NCBI GenBank assembly: GCA_030669525.1
Contig: DAOVDO010000063.1
Coordinates: forward strand, 1 to 5,925
Origin: Dehalococcoidia bacterium
GTDB taxonomy: Bacteria; Chloroflexota; Dehalococcoidia; GIF9; AB-539-J10
Length of the DNA stretch: 5,925 bases
Reading direction: 5' to 3'
The notes beneath the pieces are model-generated. The model was not told the origin of the DNA. It made no database searches and saw nothing but the letters and a program-made list of their open reading frames with translations. Within the stretch, counting starts at the first letter, position 1; each line of letters opens with the position of its first letter. Below, one piece after another: positions 5,776 through 5,925 of the stretch. The position numbers were made by a program, and so were the translations under genes.

Positions 5776-5925
5776 ATGCAAAAAATAGGTGGTGTTATAC
5801 TTGGGATTGGGCTGGGAATTTTAGTGGGATGGGGGCTCTACAGATTCTTCTCCCATGCCTTACCCTCACTACCCCTGCCCGTTAAGATTGCCAGCACTGC
5901 CATAATCTTAGGGATTATTATACTT
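5776..5925 (+). CDS. Small hydrophobic membrane protein, 3' partial
   Basis: Fifty codons are visible and the frame is open to the window edge. The start is set by a very strong Shine-Dalgarno site. Residues about 4-25 (GGVILGIGLGILVGWGLYRF) form a glycine-rich transmembrane segment. A short proline-containing loop (HALPSLPLP) follows, and a second hydrophobic segment begins near residue 38 (KIASTAIILGIIIL). There is no lipobox or obvious secretion cleavage motif, so the first segment is more likely a membrane anchor. The gene begins 25 bases after nadE on the same strand and may be cotranscribed with it. I do not recognise the family and assign no function. Confidence 0.75.
   Translation, partial: MQKIGGVILGIGLGILVGWGLYRFFSHALPSLPLPVKIASTAIILGIIIL

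Noticed and set aside
1..5925. CRISPR array, insertion sequence, toxin-antitoxin or other defence system
   Set aside because: No regularly spaced repeats, transposase, terminal inverted repeats flanking a gene, or defence-type domains were found. The coding space is accounted for by the genes listed.

Overview
The window looks like chromosomal DNA of an anaerobic bacterium. Shine-Dalgarno sites, sigma-70 type promoters and tRNA architecture are bacterial. The leading genes encode an iron-sulfur/flavin NAD(P)H-oxidising module typical of strict anaerobes (hydrogenase, formate dehydrogenase or bifurcating-type complexes). Base composition is moderate, with AT-rich spacers. The gene content would fit an anaerobic Chloroflexota (Dehalococcoidia) or a syntroph-like lineage, but nothing in the window proves this and it is a low-confidence guess.

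Layout. (1) Positions 1-2466 (+) hold the end of an electron-transfer operon. The first gene is a NuoF/HydB/HndC-type flavoprotein cut by the left edge: a thioredoxin-like [2Fe-2S] domain, the FMN/NAD(H) domain, an SLBB domain, an N3-type [4Fe-4S] site and a C-terminal 2x[4Fe-4S] ferredoxin. It abuts a short NuoG-like iron-sulfur protein with one plant-type [2Fe-2S] and two [4Fe-4S] sites, but without the His-Cys cluster ligands. No catalytic subunit follows. (2) Positions 2507-2731 (+) hold three tandem tRNA genes: Pro(TGG), Gly(TCC) and a CAT-anticodon tRNA (elongator Met or Ile2). Only the Gly gene encodes CCA. (3) Positions 2732-2922 are an AT-rich convergent spacer with a 12-bp palindrome just after the last tRNA and a weak terminator-like hairpin. 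(4) Positions 2923-3852 (-) encode an intact Xer-type tyrosine recombinase with a consensus-perfect promoter. (5) Positions 3853-4016 are a divergent promoter region holding that promoter, an extended -10 promoter for the rightward gene and an operator-like inverted repeat at its predicted transcription start. (6) Positions 4017-5750 (+) encode glutamine-dependent NAD+ synthetase (nadE). (7) From 5776 (+) the start of a small membrane protein runs off the right edge.

How the parts relate. The left module would exchange electrons between NAD(P)H and a partner enzyme or ferredoxin, and NadE makes the NAD+ pool. They lie in separate transcription units, so this is a thematic and not a demonstrated functional link. 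I see no defence locus, CRISPR array, insertion sequence or clear genomic island. The most notable points are the altered nucleotide-site motif in the NuoF-like protein, the lost His-Cys cluster in its partner, and the dif/att-like palindrome between a tRNA and a Xer recombinase.
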